Shown: positions 28,097 to 38,789, counted from the first letter of the stretch. The stretch is DNA of 64,000 nucleotides from CAWFFV01 sp963814985 (GCA_963814985.1 CAWFFV010000082.1:104030-168029); one strand, 5' to 3'. Numbers and translations: made by a program. The notes: generated from the sequence alone by a model not told the origin.

Positions 28097-29847
28097 ATGT
28101 CATCAGCAGAAGAAGAAACATTTGTGGGCCATGTCATAGGTAACTATCAGTTGAAACGGATTCTTGGCAAGGGAGGAGCGAGTGTGGTCTTCCTGGGAGA
28201 ACGGATGACCCCCCCTCAACAGTTGGCAGCCATCAAAGTCTTACTACCTCCCACCTATCTCTCAGCGAAAGAACTCATTGAGTGTCGTCGGCGCTTTATC
28301 CGTGAGATTTTGACCCTCCGAGAGCGTTTACGCCATCCCTCGATCTTACCCATTTTAGCATCAGGCGAAGATCCCTGCACCAAGATGTGCCTATATGGTG
28401 GTACCATATATCAGCGGCGGCAGCCTGGCAGAACGCCTCATCAATGGTAGTTTCTCGTTGAGCAAAATCTCTCACTATGTGATGCAGATTGCCGGAGCGC
28501 TCGATTATGCACACAGTCAGCAGGTGATTCATCGTGACCTCAAGCCTGCGAATGTCCTTATTGATGAAGAGGATCACATCTACCTTGTAGATTTCGGCAT
28601 TGCCAAACTCTTTGACAGCAGTCTTGCTTCTATTTCGGAATCAGGTCAGGCGATTGGAACTCCCGGATATATGGCCCCTGAGCAGGCGCAGGGAGCGCCG
28701 GTGAGCAGTGCGACAGATATTTATGGGTTAGCAATCCTGACGTATACGTTGGTGACAAGGCGGTTGCCCTTTCCACCTGCACCGATGGGACAGATGTTAA
28801 TGCAGGTAGTAACCATGCCTCCCATTCCCCCACGAACGTTTCGCTCAGATTTGCCAGAGCCAGCGGAAGCTGTACTCTTGCGTGCGCTCAACAAAGACCC
28901 GGCAGATCGCTTTGCTACGGCGGGCGAATTTGCTCAGGCTCTGATGCAAGGTTTGAGGGATCTGGCCGCAAGATATCGTCTGCTCAGAGAGACAGCTCCA
29001 CAGATCTTCTACTTCAGAGTACGTCCGTTATCGAGACTCCTGTACCAGAGTCTATGGCCCCTTGCTTATGTACGATGAGGCACAAGAGGCGCATCCAGCT
29101 TCACCAGTGAGAGCAACTTCCCTGCCGGCCAGTAAAAAACGCAATTCAGGTCCCGTACTGACCTCGCGACGAATGGTCCTCGCGGGTCTGATAGGCCTGT
29201 CTTGTGTGGGCGGTGGTGCCCTCTGGTCCTTCCTTAATGCACCATCTTCGCCGCCGATCTCGTTTGCCAATCAATCGAAAACCATTTCTATACCCTCCAG
29301 GCAGAGGGGCGGACAACCGCCAGTGATGAACTCCACACCCACTCCTGCGATACAACCTACGAGTCCTCTCACAGGCCAGCTTCCTCCTACAAATGATATG
29401 GGAGCAAATCCCACTGCGACCCCTTCACCAATACCTGCCACAGCTACTCCTTCACCAATACCTGTCACTCCCACTCCTTCACCGATACCCGGCACTCCCA
29501 CTCCAGCAGCACCTTTGAGTGCGACAATCACAAATATTCCCTTGCAAGTTATAAATGGTAGCACCGTCTCTGTAGTTGTCACAGCCAGTCAACCGGGTGT
29601 TTCTGTGACACTCCATGTGGCCTATAGTGTTCTCGAAAGAACCTATGATCTCTCTCCACAGACCAGCGATCCTGGGGGGCTGGCAACATTTTCCTGGTCC
29701 GTCCCCCATTTCTGGTCCATCTTCTATTTTTTCAAGCCTTACAGAATCGATGCTACTGTAGAAGCGACAGCCAACGATACTCAAGGGCAGAGTGTACAAT
29801 CTCCCCAGGTTCAGGTACAGGTGATGCCAGATGATGGAGGAGACTAA
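28097..29847 (+). pseudogene. Hanks-type Ser/Thr kinase with extracytoplasmic Ig-like domain, at least two frameshifts
   Basis: The kinase begins MSSAEEETFVGHVIGNYQL with GKGGASVVFLGE and AAIKVLLP. It shifts frame near 28395, then continues with MVVPYISGGSLAERL, VIHRDLKPANVLI, VDFGIAKL and GTPGYMAPEQ. A second shift falls near 29030. The third frame has one membrane helix (MVLAGLIGLSCVGGGALW), a TPSPIP repeat linker, and a C-terminal beta-sandwich of about 100 residues. All catalytic residues are present if the frames are joined. It would sense an external signal through the last domain (inference). Confidence 0.75.
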
Positions 29848-29912
29848 TGAAACTAATGAAACAGCATCTGGTTCTCTCCCTGCTGAGAGAAAAAAGCACA
29901 CACAAACTCTAT

Positions 29913-30311
29913 TTAGCCGATAGCCTCTTCGATCACACGCACAAATTCACTGGTTGAACATGGTTTGGCTAAGCCGGGGATCTTACGCTGTTCGATTTCC
30001 TGGTATGGTAAGCCGGCACTTACCATGATGGCTGGGAGATCTTCCCATCCCTTTGTAGCATGGACAAGATCATAGATTTCTATTCCGTTCATCCCAGGCA
30101 AATCATAATCTAGTACAAGCAGGTGTGGTTTGTTTTCGCTGAGGGTTTGGAGTATGTGAGAACCATCGCCCAGATGGATCACATGATATGGAGTAAATTG
30201 AGCTATTGCTCGTGCCAAAATCTTGCCGAAAATAGGACTGTCCTCAATCAATAAAATCGTTTTTTGTCTAGATGCATCTGTTATTGTTGAATTTTTTTGT
30301 TCTTCTTGCAT
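29913..30311 (-). CDS. Single-domain response regulator
   Basis: A 132-residue receiver: ILLIEDSPIFGKIL (acidic pocket), LLVLDYDLPGMNG with the phosphoacceptor Asp, MVSAG (Thr/Ser switch) and LAKPC (Lys-Pro). No output domain follows, so it works by protein contact. ATG 30311 is preferred over GTG 30341 because GGGGGG lies 9 bases before it. It is convergent with the broken kinase; no histidine kinase is adjacent. Confidence 0.85.
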   Translation of the reverse strand: MQEEQKNSTITDASRQKTILLIEDSPIFGKILARAIAQFTPYHVIHLGDGSHILQTLSENKPHLLVLDYDLPGMNGIEIYDLVHATKGWEDLPAIMVSAGLPYQEIEQRKIPGLAKPCSTSEFVRVIEEAIG

Positions 30312-30477
30312 TGGTATCCCCCCAAATTTTCCCTTGACCACATAGGTAGGTTATTTAACATTTGTATCATACCGTAAAGTGTATTTATTGTCTATGCTAA
30401 ATAGTACTATTAGTTAGTTGGCTAGGGAAAGAAAAATAAATAGAAATATATTTATAAATTTCTATTTATAAATATAT

Positions 30478-30683
30478 GTAACTCTTCAGGTACCTTTGTT
30501 GCGCCGCTTCCAGCGGCAATACTAAAGAAAAGAAGCAATTGGGGACACCCCAAGCCCCGGCAGGGAGAACCCTGCACCCCCTCCTAATTCCTCACTGCCG
30601 CAGGCAGTTCGCAAGCATTTTGTTGATTGTGGATGTGGTTGGCGACCGCCGGTCGCCAACCACATCCACAATCAACAAAATGT
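30478..30683. mobile_element. Nested-palindrome element, copy F
   Basis: The left end is GTAACTCTTCAGGTACC, the family terminus. A GC-rich block with GGGGACACCCC and a CCTAATTCCTCACTGCC stretch follows. Then perfect 32-bp arms at 30616-30647 and 30651-30682 enclose the loop GCC. The right terminus is missing or the element ends at the stem. It lies upstream of the L,D-transpeptidase gene. Confidence 0.6.
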
Positions 30684-30766
30684 GATATTAAGCACTTGTG
30701 CATTGCTCTGCTTTCGGCTATACTCGGAGTCAGAGGGCATACTCTGACTATATTCGGAGGGAGTAT

Positions 30767-31535
30767 ATGGGTAATCATATCAAGAGGTTATACTATCTGG
30801 GATCATTGGCTCTGCTATTAGCGATTCTACTCGCTTGTAGCCCATTCTTTACTGGTACTACGTATGCGTCACCGCTGGTCACAAATAAGACTGGCATAAC
30901 TACAGGTTGGGCTAACGTTCGGGCTGCGCCTACTACAAGATCTTCTATTATTACCACTGATGCGCCTAATACGCAGGTTACTATCTATGCTGCGGTTTCT
31001 GGTCAAAACGTTTGGGGTACGAGTACCTGGTACCGTGTCTCAGCTCTCACAGAGTGGAGCGCGTTTCATCTATGGGGGTCTGATCCTCTTAAACCAGAGT
31101 GGGGGTGGCGGGCCGCAAGGGAAAGAGATCGTCATCAGTCTCTCTCAACAGTGGATGCATGTCTACCAGAATGGCAAGCAGGTTTACAGTTCACCTATTA
31201 CTACGGGACAACCCGCACTGCCAACTCCAACTGGTACCTATCATGTCTTTCTGAAACTCAGTCCCACAACATTCTATTCACCGTGGCCTCCTGGCTCACC
31301 TTATTACTACCCACCAACTCATATCAACTATGCATTGGAATGGAAAGCTGGTGGTTACTTCTTACATGACGCCTGGTGGCGTAGCGTCTATGGGCCTGGC
31401 ACCAATGTCTGGCATCGGGACCCCGTCGACGGCTGGATGACAGGCACACATGGTTGTATTGTCATGCCATTCAATGCCGCTGCCTGGCTCTACAACTGGG
31501 CACCAATTGGCACTACCGTACAAATCAATCGGTAA
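30767..31535 (+). pseudogene. L,D-transpeptidase (YkuD) lipoprotein with SH3-like domain, one frameshift
   Basis: GGAGGG precedes ATG 30767. The signal sequence ends at lipobox LLAC. An SH3b-like segment (TTGWANVRAAPTTRSS) follows. Near 31045 the frame shifts; the remainder reads SQLSQSGARFIYGG, KEIVISLSQQWMHVYQNGK, SPITTGQPALPTPTGTY and the catalytic HDAWW...GTHGCIVMP with the active-site Cys. These enzymes cross-link peptidoglycan through 3-3 bridges. A single base joins the two frames, and all catalytic residues are then present. Confidence 0.8.
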
Positions 31536-31586
31536 TACCGTCTATTCGCACTCTGGCTAAATAACAGACATCCTCTGCCAGAGTGC

Positions 31587-32081
31587 CTATTCTCCAGCGC
31601 TTGCCCCTATCACAAATCCATCTATCTCACCAATCTTGCCTCGCCAGTAAGGAAGCTTGATCTTGTGACCGGCACTCATAATCGTGACATTGCGCAAGTG
31701 AGCATAACGAAAGATCAGGGGGAGGCCTTCAGGTCCAATCTCGGGTTGATTAGGAGGTGGCACAAGCGCCATATAGTACTCTTGCAAGAAGTCTGCTGTC
31801 GTAGGCTCTTCTTGCCGATATATTGCTTCATGCAGATTAATGTAAAATTGAGCGTAGGATGCAGTACTCACCATTACACCAAAAACAAGCAGACCATGCA
31901 TCTGAAACATCACTTCGATCTCCAGATTTTGCTGCTCTACTAATCGTGCCCAGGATTGGAGAGCGAGATCCTGCTCACTATATTCCTTGAGCCAGAGATT
32001 GCGCTGCTCCATGCGTGTGAGTGGGCGAAACCCTGCATCTGGCTCTACACCAGCATCCCCTTGCTTAGATGTGTCTGTCAT
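31587..32081 (-). CDS. Hypothetical protein
   Basis: A 164-residue protein. I recognise no family. It is mixed alpha/beta, with a helical part rich in Gln and Glu (RMEQRNLWLKEYSEQDLALQ), one moderately hydrophobic helix (FQMHGLLVFGVMVSTASY) and a C-terminal beta-rich half. ATG 32081 is chosen because upstream sequence in this frame belongs to a GC-rich repeat and to the PBP region. Confidence 0.6.
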   Translation of the reverse strand: MTDTSKQGDAGVEPDAGFRPLTRMEQRNLWLKEYSEQDLALQSWARLVEQQNLEIEVMFQMHGLLVFGVMVSTASYAQFYINLHEAIYRQEEPTTADFLQEYYMALVPPPNQPEIGPEGLPLIFRYAHLRNVTIMSAGHKIKLPYWRGKIGEIDGFVIGASAGE

Positions 32082-32094
32082 AAGGGATAAAAAC

Positions 32095-32214
32095 TCCTTT
32101 GTCTTCTTTTGTGCGCCGCCTTCGGTGGCAGGGAGAAGAGGTTTCGCGGGGAGACCCCGCACCCCCCAAAGGGGCCTTGCAGGCCCCTTTGAACCCCCTA
32201 CTGAATAGTTACGG
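32095..32214. repeat. GC-rich repeat with family terminus
   Basis: It holds several short palindromes (GCCGCCTTCGGTGGC; GCGGGGAGACCCCGC; AAAGGGGCCTTGCAGGCCCCTTT) and ends CTGAATAGTTAC, the right terminus of the nested-palindrome family. It is a diverged or partial member lying between two convergent-spaced minus-strand genes. Confidence 0.45.
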
Positions 32215-32238
32215 GATGACTCATGCCAGGAAATCTTG

Positions 32239-34686
32239 CTATGGAATAGGAATTGTCGGTGGTAACGGGAAACCTGGTGGTAATGGGAAACCTGGTGGGA
32301 ACGGTCCTCCATGGTGACAGTGCTTTCCTCGACATGGAAACTGCTGAGGGAAGTAAGCTCCTTGAACGGTGGGCATGGTTCCATCAATAAACCAATCGGT
32401 AACGACTGGCTCACCTGGATGTGGCAACAGGCCCGTCTGTGCAGAAACTGTACCTGCATGAACATTTGGTGGTCGCACAAAGTCATCCGGAGGAAAGTTA
32501 TAGCGCTGTGAGGCGTACTCCATGATATCGTGCCAGATAGGGGCGGCTCCGGTAATACCAATAATATTATTCATAATACTATTGTCGCTATTGCCAGCCC
32601 AAACTCCCACTGCCAGATGTGGTGTATAGCCCATCGTCCAGTTATCACGGAAACTATCGGTTGTACCGGTTTTTGCTGCCGCCGGGCGATCCAACTCAAG
32701 CGGGTTCCCTGGGTAGAACTCGTGGTAGCGAGCAGTTTTGTCAGAAAGCATGCTACTGATCAGGAAAGAGACATCTGCTCCAACCGCACGTTGTCCATAA
32801 GGATGGGCCTCATCGTATTTGTAGAGGGATTTTCCCTGGTTATCAGTAATGGCCAGGATAGAAGTAGGTGGGACACGTACTCCCTGATCAGCAAAGGTGG
32901 CATATGCGCTTGTCATATCCAGGAGCGAAACTTCTTTTGAGCCAAGTGCCATTGATGGACCAAGGTCGCTCAGAGGTTGGTTGGCAATCTCGGTCAGCCC
33001 CAGGCGACCCGCCATGTTCTGCACATTGGGAATGCCGGTGTACATCAGCGTGTCAACCGCTGGAATGTTGAACGAGTTGGCAACCGCGTTACGAATAGTC
33101 ATAGGAAAACTTGTATGAAAGGTCCCATCATAGTTATGTGGCGAGTAATACGGTGGGTCCGCATTGCCTGGATAGACCGTCAGATGATCGGGTACGATCA
33201 TCGCTGGATACCAGCCCATCTCAAAGGCGGTCGCATACACAATTGGCTTGAAAGATGAACCTGGCTGACGTGGGGAGGTGGCTGCATTGAACTGTCCCTG
33301 CATTTGGGGAGTGTTAGTATTGTAGTTTGCGCTACCATCCATGGCCAGAATTTCACCATTGATCGGATTGATGACGACTGCCGCACCATTATTCACGTTA
33401 TGGGTAATATTTAATGCTCCATAGCCGCCCAGGTAAGGGTCCACCTGTGGTGTGTAGAGGTGGTTGTACACAATTTGTTCGACTTTTTTCTCCAGACCCA
33501 GATCAATCGTGGTATAGATATTGTAGCCACCAGAGACCAGATTTTGTGCGCCCAGCAGTGGTATTAATATCTGGTCAATCACATAGAGCACAAAGTGAGG
33601 GGCTTGTATCTTACGCATGGATGAATGTGATATAAAATTATAACTGGCTGTCTCCTTATGTGCCTGTATTGCTTGCTGACGAGTAATCATACCGAGGTCA
33701 ACCATGGATTGAAGCACTGTATTTTGCCGATCGAGTGCCTGCGCTTTATTGACGGTAGGATTGTACAGGCTAGGACCCTGGGGAAGTCCGGCTAGCAGCG
33801 AGGCTTGCGCAATCGTGAGATGGTTAACAGCAGGTAGGCAGGATAATTTTGTGCATTGTGGTTGCAAGCCGAAGTAGTCCTGTGCTGCCGCCTCAACACC
33901 ATAATTCAGATCTCCATAGTATACTGTGTTGAGATACATCTCCATGATCTTCGACTTTGGATATTGCTGTGTCAGACCGGCTGCCAGGAGAGCCTCTTCA
34001 CTTTTCACCTGAAGGTCACGTGGCTGGCCTGTGAAAAACTGATTCTTGACAAGTTGTTGTGTAATAGTACTGCCACCTTCAACGACACTGCGGTTTTGCA
34101 GATTCTCGAAAGCTGCACGAACGATCCCGTTGATGTCAACGCCTTGATTTGTCCAGAAAGTGTGATCCTCGGCGGCAACTGTAGCCTGAATGAGCAGTGG
34201 CGAAATATCATTGTAGTTGACATAGGTACGACGCCCTCGATCTGTCTGGTGGTCATACAGGTCATAGAGCAGGTTGCCGTTACGGTCATAAATATGGGTT
34301 GTCTGGAATAATGAATGTTGAGCCATGCCATTCAGTAATGGTAATTGGGCCTGGTAGTACGCATAGGCCGCACCAGCACTACCAGAGATGAGGGAGGACA
34401 ACACGATCAATACAACCGCAGCAGCGACTATTATCCGGGGTGCAAGGTCTTTGTCGAGGCGATTAAGACGACGTTTTCGCAGAATCAGCCGATTGACGTG
34501 AACACGACGTGTCTGTTCGGGGGCAGAAGACATTTCTCTGGCAGTTTGCATGGGAGTATGGGAACTACGAGGATGATCGTCGGAATGACTAATTGGATCA
34601 TTGTGATCATGATCATGAGGCTTAGATTGGGACACGGGAATGCGAGGCTCTGTGTGTTGATCATTACTCAGTTCATTGATAGACAT
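32239..34686 (-). CDS. Bifunctional class A penicillin-binding protein
   Basis: 815 residues. A cytoplasmic tail of 85 residues precedes a membrane anchor (IIVAAAVVLIVLSSLISG). The GT51 transglycosylase has EDHTFW..QGVD and GGSTITQQLVKNQF. The transpeptidase has PGSSFKP (SxxK), VANSFNIP (SxN) and AAKTGTTDSFRD (KTG). The tail holds PPGFPLPP repeats, likely a wall-spanning linker. It polymerises and cross-links peptidoglycan outside the membrane. No frameshift is present. Confidence 0.95.
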   Translation of the reverse strand: MSINELSNDQHTEPRIPVSQSKPHDHDHNDPISHSDDHPRSSHTPMQTAREMSSAPEQTRRVHVNRLILRKRRLNRLDKDLAPRIIVAAAVVLIVLSSLISGSAGAAYAYYQAQLPLLNGMAQHSLFQTTHIYDRNGNLLYDLYDHQTDRGRRTYVNYNDISPLLIQATVAAEDHTFWTNQGVDINGIVRAAFENLQNRSVVEGGSTITQQLVKNQFFTGQPRDLQVKSEEALLAAGLTQQYPKSKIMEMYLNTVYYGDLNYGVEAAAQDYFGLQPQCTKLSCLPAVNHLTIAQASLLAGLPQGPSLYNPTVNKAQALDRQNTVLQSMVDLGMITRQQAIQAHKETASYNFISHSSMRKIQAPHFVLYVIDQILIPLLGAQNLVSGGYNIYTTIDLGLEKKVEQIVYNHLYTPQVDPYLGGYGALNITHNVNNGAAVVINPINGEILAMDGSANYNTNTPQMQGQFNAATSPRQPGSSFKPIVYATAFEMGWYPAMIVPDHLTVYPGNADPPYYSPHNYDGTFHTSFPMTIRNAVANSFNIPAVDTLMYTGIPNVQNMAGRLGLTEIANQPLSDLGPSMALGSKEVSLLDMTSAYATFADQGVRVPPTSILAITDNQGKSLYKYDEAHPYGQRAVGADVSFLISSMLSDKTARYHEFYPGNPLELDRPAAAKTGTTDSFRDNWTMGYTPHLAVGVWAGNSDNSIMNNIIGITGAAPIWHDIMEYASQRYNFPPDDFVRPPNVHAGTVSAQTGLLPHPGEPVVTDWFIDGTMPTVQGAYFPQQFPCRGKHCHHGGPFPPGFPLPPGFPLPPTIPIP

Positions 34687-34977
34687 ATTAAATCCTTCCC
34701 CACATGCGGAGATATTCTGATTTTACGGTTTCCTGCTATCTTTCTGTATATACCCTTTTACGATCATACCATAAGGCTGCAAAGCAAGCGGCTTTCCTCT
34801 CCGGTTTGGGTACCATGTTACCATATGTCTTTATGTCCTATTATGTAACACGTGGCAGGATAGCTGTACTTAACAATCTTCCCCATTTTTGCTATCTTCC
34901 CATCAGGGGGTGCAACCCTCATTGTTGGAGTACGTAGATGATAGTGGTGGTTCCTACGGACACAAGGAGAGCAGACA

Positions 34978-35574
34978 ATGAGCCAACAGGAATTTGTCCC
35001 ACAATCGCAAGGAAAGAGCGAGCAATATCTGGAAGAAGAGGAAGAAAACTATGGGCAAACTTATAGGGTAGAGAAGTCGAAGACCAGTGATATGCCCAAA
35101 AGTGAGCATCCATCGACCTACGAAGATTCGGTTCCGCCGTATAGCTATCGAGCGCAGGATAGCGTAGCTGATACGCAATCACCAATCCAGAGAGAGCGTC
35201 CAGCTAGTCGGCAGCGACAACAACAGCAGTTTAGTCCTGATGGGGATGCCTTTGAGAGCAGCTATCAACCATACAGGAGCCAGCAACAGCAACAGGTACC
35301 ACCATGGGCACGCCCTCAACGCAACAATAAGCCTATCTTACGTTGGGTTGTCCTCATTCTGCTGGGGCTTGCGCTCATCAAGTTCATCCTACCCATCATC
35401 GCGTTTGTTGGGATAGTATTGGTTGGTGGGATCTTGCTTCTGCTGACTATTGTCCTGGGAATCCTGGTCGCACTCGTGATCCCGGTACTGATTATTCTGG
35501 GCATGCTGGGAGTACCATGGCGTTTATGGTGGTTCCGTGGCAATTCTTTTCGTCGCTGGCGTGGCAACTGGTAA
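34978..35574 (+). CDS. Membrane protein with glutamine-rich N-terminus
   Basis: A 198-residue protein: the first 118 residues are polar, low-complexity, Gln/Ser/Tyr-rich; then two closely spaced hydrophobic stretches (LILLGLALIKFILPIIAFVGIVLVG and a longer ILV-rich helix pair); the tail is WRLWWFRG with basic residues. AAGGAGA precedes the ATG by 7 bases. No family is recognised. It is divergent from the PBP gene; a wall or division role is only a guess. Confidence 0.7.
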   Translation: MSQQEFVPQSQGKSEQYLEEEEENYGQTYRVEKSKTSDMPKSEHPSTYEDSVPPYSYRAQDSVADTQSPIQRERPASRQRQQQQFSPDGDAFESSYQPYRSQQQQQVPPWARPQRNNKPILRWVVLILLGLALIKFILPIIAFVGIVLVGGILLLLTIVLGILVALVIPVLIILGMLGVPWRLWWFRGNSFRRWRGNW

Positions 35575-35799
35575 AAGTTTATACGATACGATTGGTACAT
35601 ATCCTGCTATACGTTCGTCACTTGTGACAGGCACGATGCTTCTTATACACTAAGGATGCGGGAGATATCCGCAGGTTGAATGTTGTTTTGTTTTAATAAA
35701 AAACGGTTGATTACTCTCAATATTTTTCTACATACTTACCAAAATAGAGAGAGTCCACTTAATGTACTGTATTGTCTGGTAGTAGGGAGAAAAACAGAC

Positions 35800-36993
35800 G
35801 TGCTTGAAGTTCTACCTAAAATTGCGAAAATGCAGGCCTCTTATGCACTTGGGAAACCACTCACTCTTCCCTTGAATTTGACGATCAGCGTGAGCTATCG
35901 CTGTAACTCCCGTTGTAAAACATGTAATGTATGGCAGCGTCCAAATGATGATTTCACTATAGAAGAATATGATAAGACATTTGCGTCCATTGGTCGTGCT
36001 GCCTATTGGTTCACCTTTAGTGGTGGGGAGCCGACACTACGTAAAGATCTCCCTGAAATGGTAGAGGCTGCGTATCGCCATTGTCGTCCGGGCATTATCA
36101 ATATTCCTACCAATGGTATTCAGGATAAGATCATTCCTGGTCGTATTGAACGTGTCCTGCAAGCAGCACCGACCTCAGATGTGATTGTCAACCTGTCGCT
36201 GGATGGTATTGGCGAGAAACACGATATAGTGCGTGGTGTCAAAGGTAATTTTGAGCGAGCGATGCGTACCTATGCAGGTCTCAAAGCACTCAAGGGACGC
36301 TACAAGAACTTTACCCTCGGTGTCCATACGGTTATCTCGAATTTTAACGTTGATGAATTTGATAACATCTACAATTTTGTGCGTGACGAACTCAAGCCCA
36401 ATTCCTTTATCAGTGAGATTGCGGAAGAGCGCGTTGAGCTAGATACCGTTGGTATGGGCATTACACCGCCCATTCAGAAGTATCAGCCAGTCATCGAGCG
36501 TCTCCAGGAAGGTATTCGTAAAGCTGAATTTGCTGGTGTCTCACGTATTACGCAGGCATTCCGTGATCGCTACTATGATATTGTGAAGAGTACCCTGGTA
36601 GAGAAGCGTCAGGTCATTCCCTGCATGGCGGGTGTGGCGTCCGCACAGATTGCACCTAACGGCGACGTGTGGACCTGTTGCATTCGTGCCGAGTCGGTCG
36701 GCAATCTGCGGGAGTATAACTACGATTTTGGTGCCACATGGCGTACAGTCAAGGCCGATGAACTGCGTCGTAGCATTAAGGCTGGCGAGTGCTATTGTCC
36801 ACTGGCTAACGCATCCTATACTAATATGCTCTGTCACACTCCCACTCTGGCGAGTGTTGCGGTCGACGTTGCAAAGGGAACTGCCACTGCGGCCCTTGTC
36901 GGTAACAACGGCAAATCTGCCAAACTGCGCAATCTCCCGGTCATTAATGCCGTCCATGAGGCAGAGCAAAAAAAGGTGGAGGCACAAGCATAA
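35800..36993 (+). CDS. Radical SAM protein with SPASM-like C-terminus
   Basis: The cluster motif is CNSRCKTC (CX3CX2C) at residues 30-37, followed by FSGGEPTLRKD and SLDGIGEKHD, all typical. A C-terminal cysteine group, CMAGVASAQIAPNGDVWTCC and CYCPLA, resembles SPASM auxiliary cluster ligands. GTG 35800 is chosen because GGGAG lies 10 bases before it; an in-frame start at 35680 lacks one. The reaction is unknown; relatives modify peptides or lipid head groups. It is followed by a disrupted repeat. Confidence 0.85.
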   Translation: MLEVLPKIAKMQASYALGKPLTLPLNLTISVSYRCNSRCKTCNVWQRPNDDFTIEEYDKTFASIGRAAYWFTFSGGEPTLRKDLPEMVEAAYRHCRPGIINIPTNGIQDKIIPGRIERVLQAAPTSDVIVNLSLDGIGEKHDIVRGVKGNFERAMRTYAGLKALKGRYKNFTLGVHTVISNFNVDEFDNIYNFVRDELKPNSFISEIAEERVELDTVGMGITPPIQKYQPVIERLQEGIRKAEFAGVSRITQAFRDRYYDIVKSTLVEKRQVIPCMAGVASAQIAPNGDVWTCCIRAESVGNLREYNYDFGATWRTVKADELRRSIKAGECYCPLANASYTNMLCHTPTLASVAVDVAKGTATAALVGNNGKSAKLRNLPVINAVHEAEQKKVEAQA

Positions 36994-36997
36994 TACT

Positions 36998-37330
36998 GTG
37001 TTCCTCAGGCCCCTTTTCCTGTTTTCTCGGCGTCTGAGGCGCTTCGCAGTTTGTTTCGTGCGTCATCCCGAATTTTTAGAACAAAAGTTCGCACTCTCTC
37101 AAGCGGCTTGAGAAGCGGGATTGTCAAGGGCGGCCAGCCCTTGACCGGGGTGTGGGGTGTCCCCAAAAAACTTTCTTTTTTCCTCGCGCCGCCGCAGGCG
37201 GCGCACAAAAGGGGTAAAAAGAGCTTTTTGGGGGCACCCCACACCCCGGCAGGGATGCTGCGCTCCCTGCGCCCTTGCTTTTGCGAACTTTTGAAACAAA
37301 AGTTCGGGATGGCGATAAGTAACTCTTCAG
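36998..37330. repeat. Nested-palindrome element interrupted by a second inverted-repeat element
   Basis: The left piece reads CTCAGGCCCCTTTTCCTG...GGCGCTTCGC, the family sequence, up to about 37063; an outward TAACTCTTCAGG is at 37320-37331. Between them, 37064-37311 is a separate element with imperfect 25-30 base terminal repeats (CATCCCGAA...AAAGTTCGC) and an inner GGGGTGTGGGGTG palindrome. This looks like one repeat inserted in another. Confidence 0.5.
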
Positions 37331-37336
37331 GAGAGT

Positions 37337-37654
37337 TTATTCCTGAACATGCACATTACTGGATGGAGAAACGATGCGCATACGTGGGTTGGTTTCTTGT
37401 AGGAACACCCGACGTAGACGCTCGATCTCCTGACGCAATTCTGCCATCTCCTCAATATGAAGTTGTTCGTAGGCGGTCAGACGTTGTTGTAAAAGTAAGA
37501 TTTCGTAAGCAATATTCCCATGCTCGGGTGACAAGACCTCAGCGCTTTGTACTGCTTTTTCCGATGCAAACATAGTGTTACTTTCCTCTGTTACCACATC
37601 GTATGTTTGAGGTACGACGTAACTATTTAATTTCAAAGCGTCGATATCGGACAT
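37337..37654 (-). CDS. Small coiled-coil hypothetical protein
   Basis: A 105-residue protein with a predicted coiled coil near residues 48-90 (LLLQQRLTAYEQLHIEE, AELRQEIERLRR). No domain or membrane segment is seen. AGGA precedes the ATG by about 3-12 bases. Function is unknown. Confidence 0.6.
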   Translation of the reverse strand: MSDIDALKLNSYVVPQTYDVVTEESNTMFASEKAVQSAEVLSPEHGNIAYEILLLQQRLTAYEQLHIEEMAELRQEIERLRRVFLQETNPRMRIVSPSSNVHVQE

Positions 37655-37952
37655 TCCTGGTATTTCCTTGTTGTTACCTATACTACATAATATACACCTA
37701 CAATGAGATTAGCGCTATCATAACCGTAGTATCATGGATTACATTTTACAATGCAAGCCACAACGGTATAAAGAAATATGCCCATTAGTATCATCACCAG
37801 TACGCCTTTTCTGCCTATATTGTTACGTCACTAGGAAAAATATCCTATATATATGAAGGATGACCATAAAATATCGTTCAATAGGAGTAAGCAAAAAATT
37901 GCATGCGTGAATGTACAACTAAAAAAATAGGCTTTGAACACACGGAGTTGCT

Positions 37953-38762
37953 ATGACACCCGCATTTTTCCCTTCTCATTGTGCGGTCCCACTGACACCG
38001 CCTGGACAGACAATGGATAGCGGTACGGCGAGACCTGACTCGGCACAAAGAATGAAGGAGAGCACTGGAGCGGAGGAGATAGAGTCGAAGACACAGGTGT
38101 CAACACAACAAACAACACCTGCACGTATCCGTGTGCTGGTGGTAGATGACCATGAAGTGGTTCGCAAGGGTATCTGTACCGTTCTCAATGAGGAGAATGA
38201 CTTTGAGGTTGCAGGACAGGCTGGCACGGGCAATCATGCAATAACTCTTGGCATCCAGTTACAACCCGATATCATCTTACTCGATATCCTGTTAGGCGCG
38301 TCCAATGGGCTGGATATAGCGCAGCAGTTAATGCGTGCCTGCCCGGAGTCACGCATTGTGATCTTCACTGGTTTCACCGACGAGGGGCACCTGTTTCGAG
38401 CTATGCGCATCGGCGTTCATGGATACTTGCAAAAATCACTCTCTCTTGATGAGCTACTGGCAGCGTTGCGGGCGATCTACCGGGGAGAGCGTGTGATAGG
38501 TGAGCCACGTGCCATCACGCAAGTTCTAAGCGAGTTCAGTCGACTGACGAAAGAACAGGAGCGCATCCGCTCTGGTTTGAGTGATATCGAGATTGAGCTG
38601 GTACGGCTGGCATCAGCGGGATGTAGCAACAAGGAAATTGCTGCACGCCAGTTCTGGAGCGAGGTCACCGTAAAACGGAAAATGCAAGATATTTATCGTA
38701 AGTTACAAGTGACGGATCGAGCACAGGCAGTTGCAGAAGCTATGCGTATGGGCCTGATCTAA
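37953..38762 (+). CDS. NarL/LuxR-type response regulator
   Basis: The first 55 residues are a low-complexity extension. The receiver reads IRVLVVDDHEVVRKGI, ILLDILLGASNGLD (phosphoacceptor Asp), IFTGF and LQKSLS. The LuxR-type HTH is LSDIEIELVRLASAGCSNKEIA...VTVKRKMQDIYRKL at 208-260. It binds DNA on phosphorylation; no partner kinase is adjacent. The zinc-ribbon gene 27 bp downstream may be cotranscribed. The 298 bp before it is AT-rich without other features. Confidence 0.9.
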   Translation: MTPAFFPSHCAVPLTPPGQTMDSGTARPDSAQRMKESTGAEEIESKTQVSTQQTTPARIRVLVVDDHEVVRKGICTVLNEENDFEVAGQAGTGNHAITLGIQLQPDIILLDILLGASNGLDIAQQLMRACPESRIVIFTGFTDEGHLFRAMRIGVHGYLQKSLSLDELLAALRAIYRGERVIGEPRAITQVLSEFSRLTKEQERIRSGLSDIEIELVRLASAGCSNKEIAARQFWSEVTVKRKMQDIYRKLQVTDRAQAVAEAMRMGLI

Positions 38763-38789
38763 ATAAGTGTATAAAAGGAGATAATAATT

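Noticed and set aside
35316..35600. Overlapping frames in the glutamine-rich membrane protein gene
   Set aside because: Shadow frames of a gene with a good ribosome binding site on the other strand.
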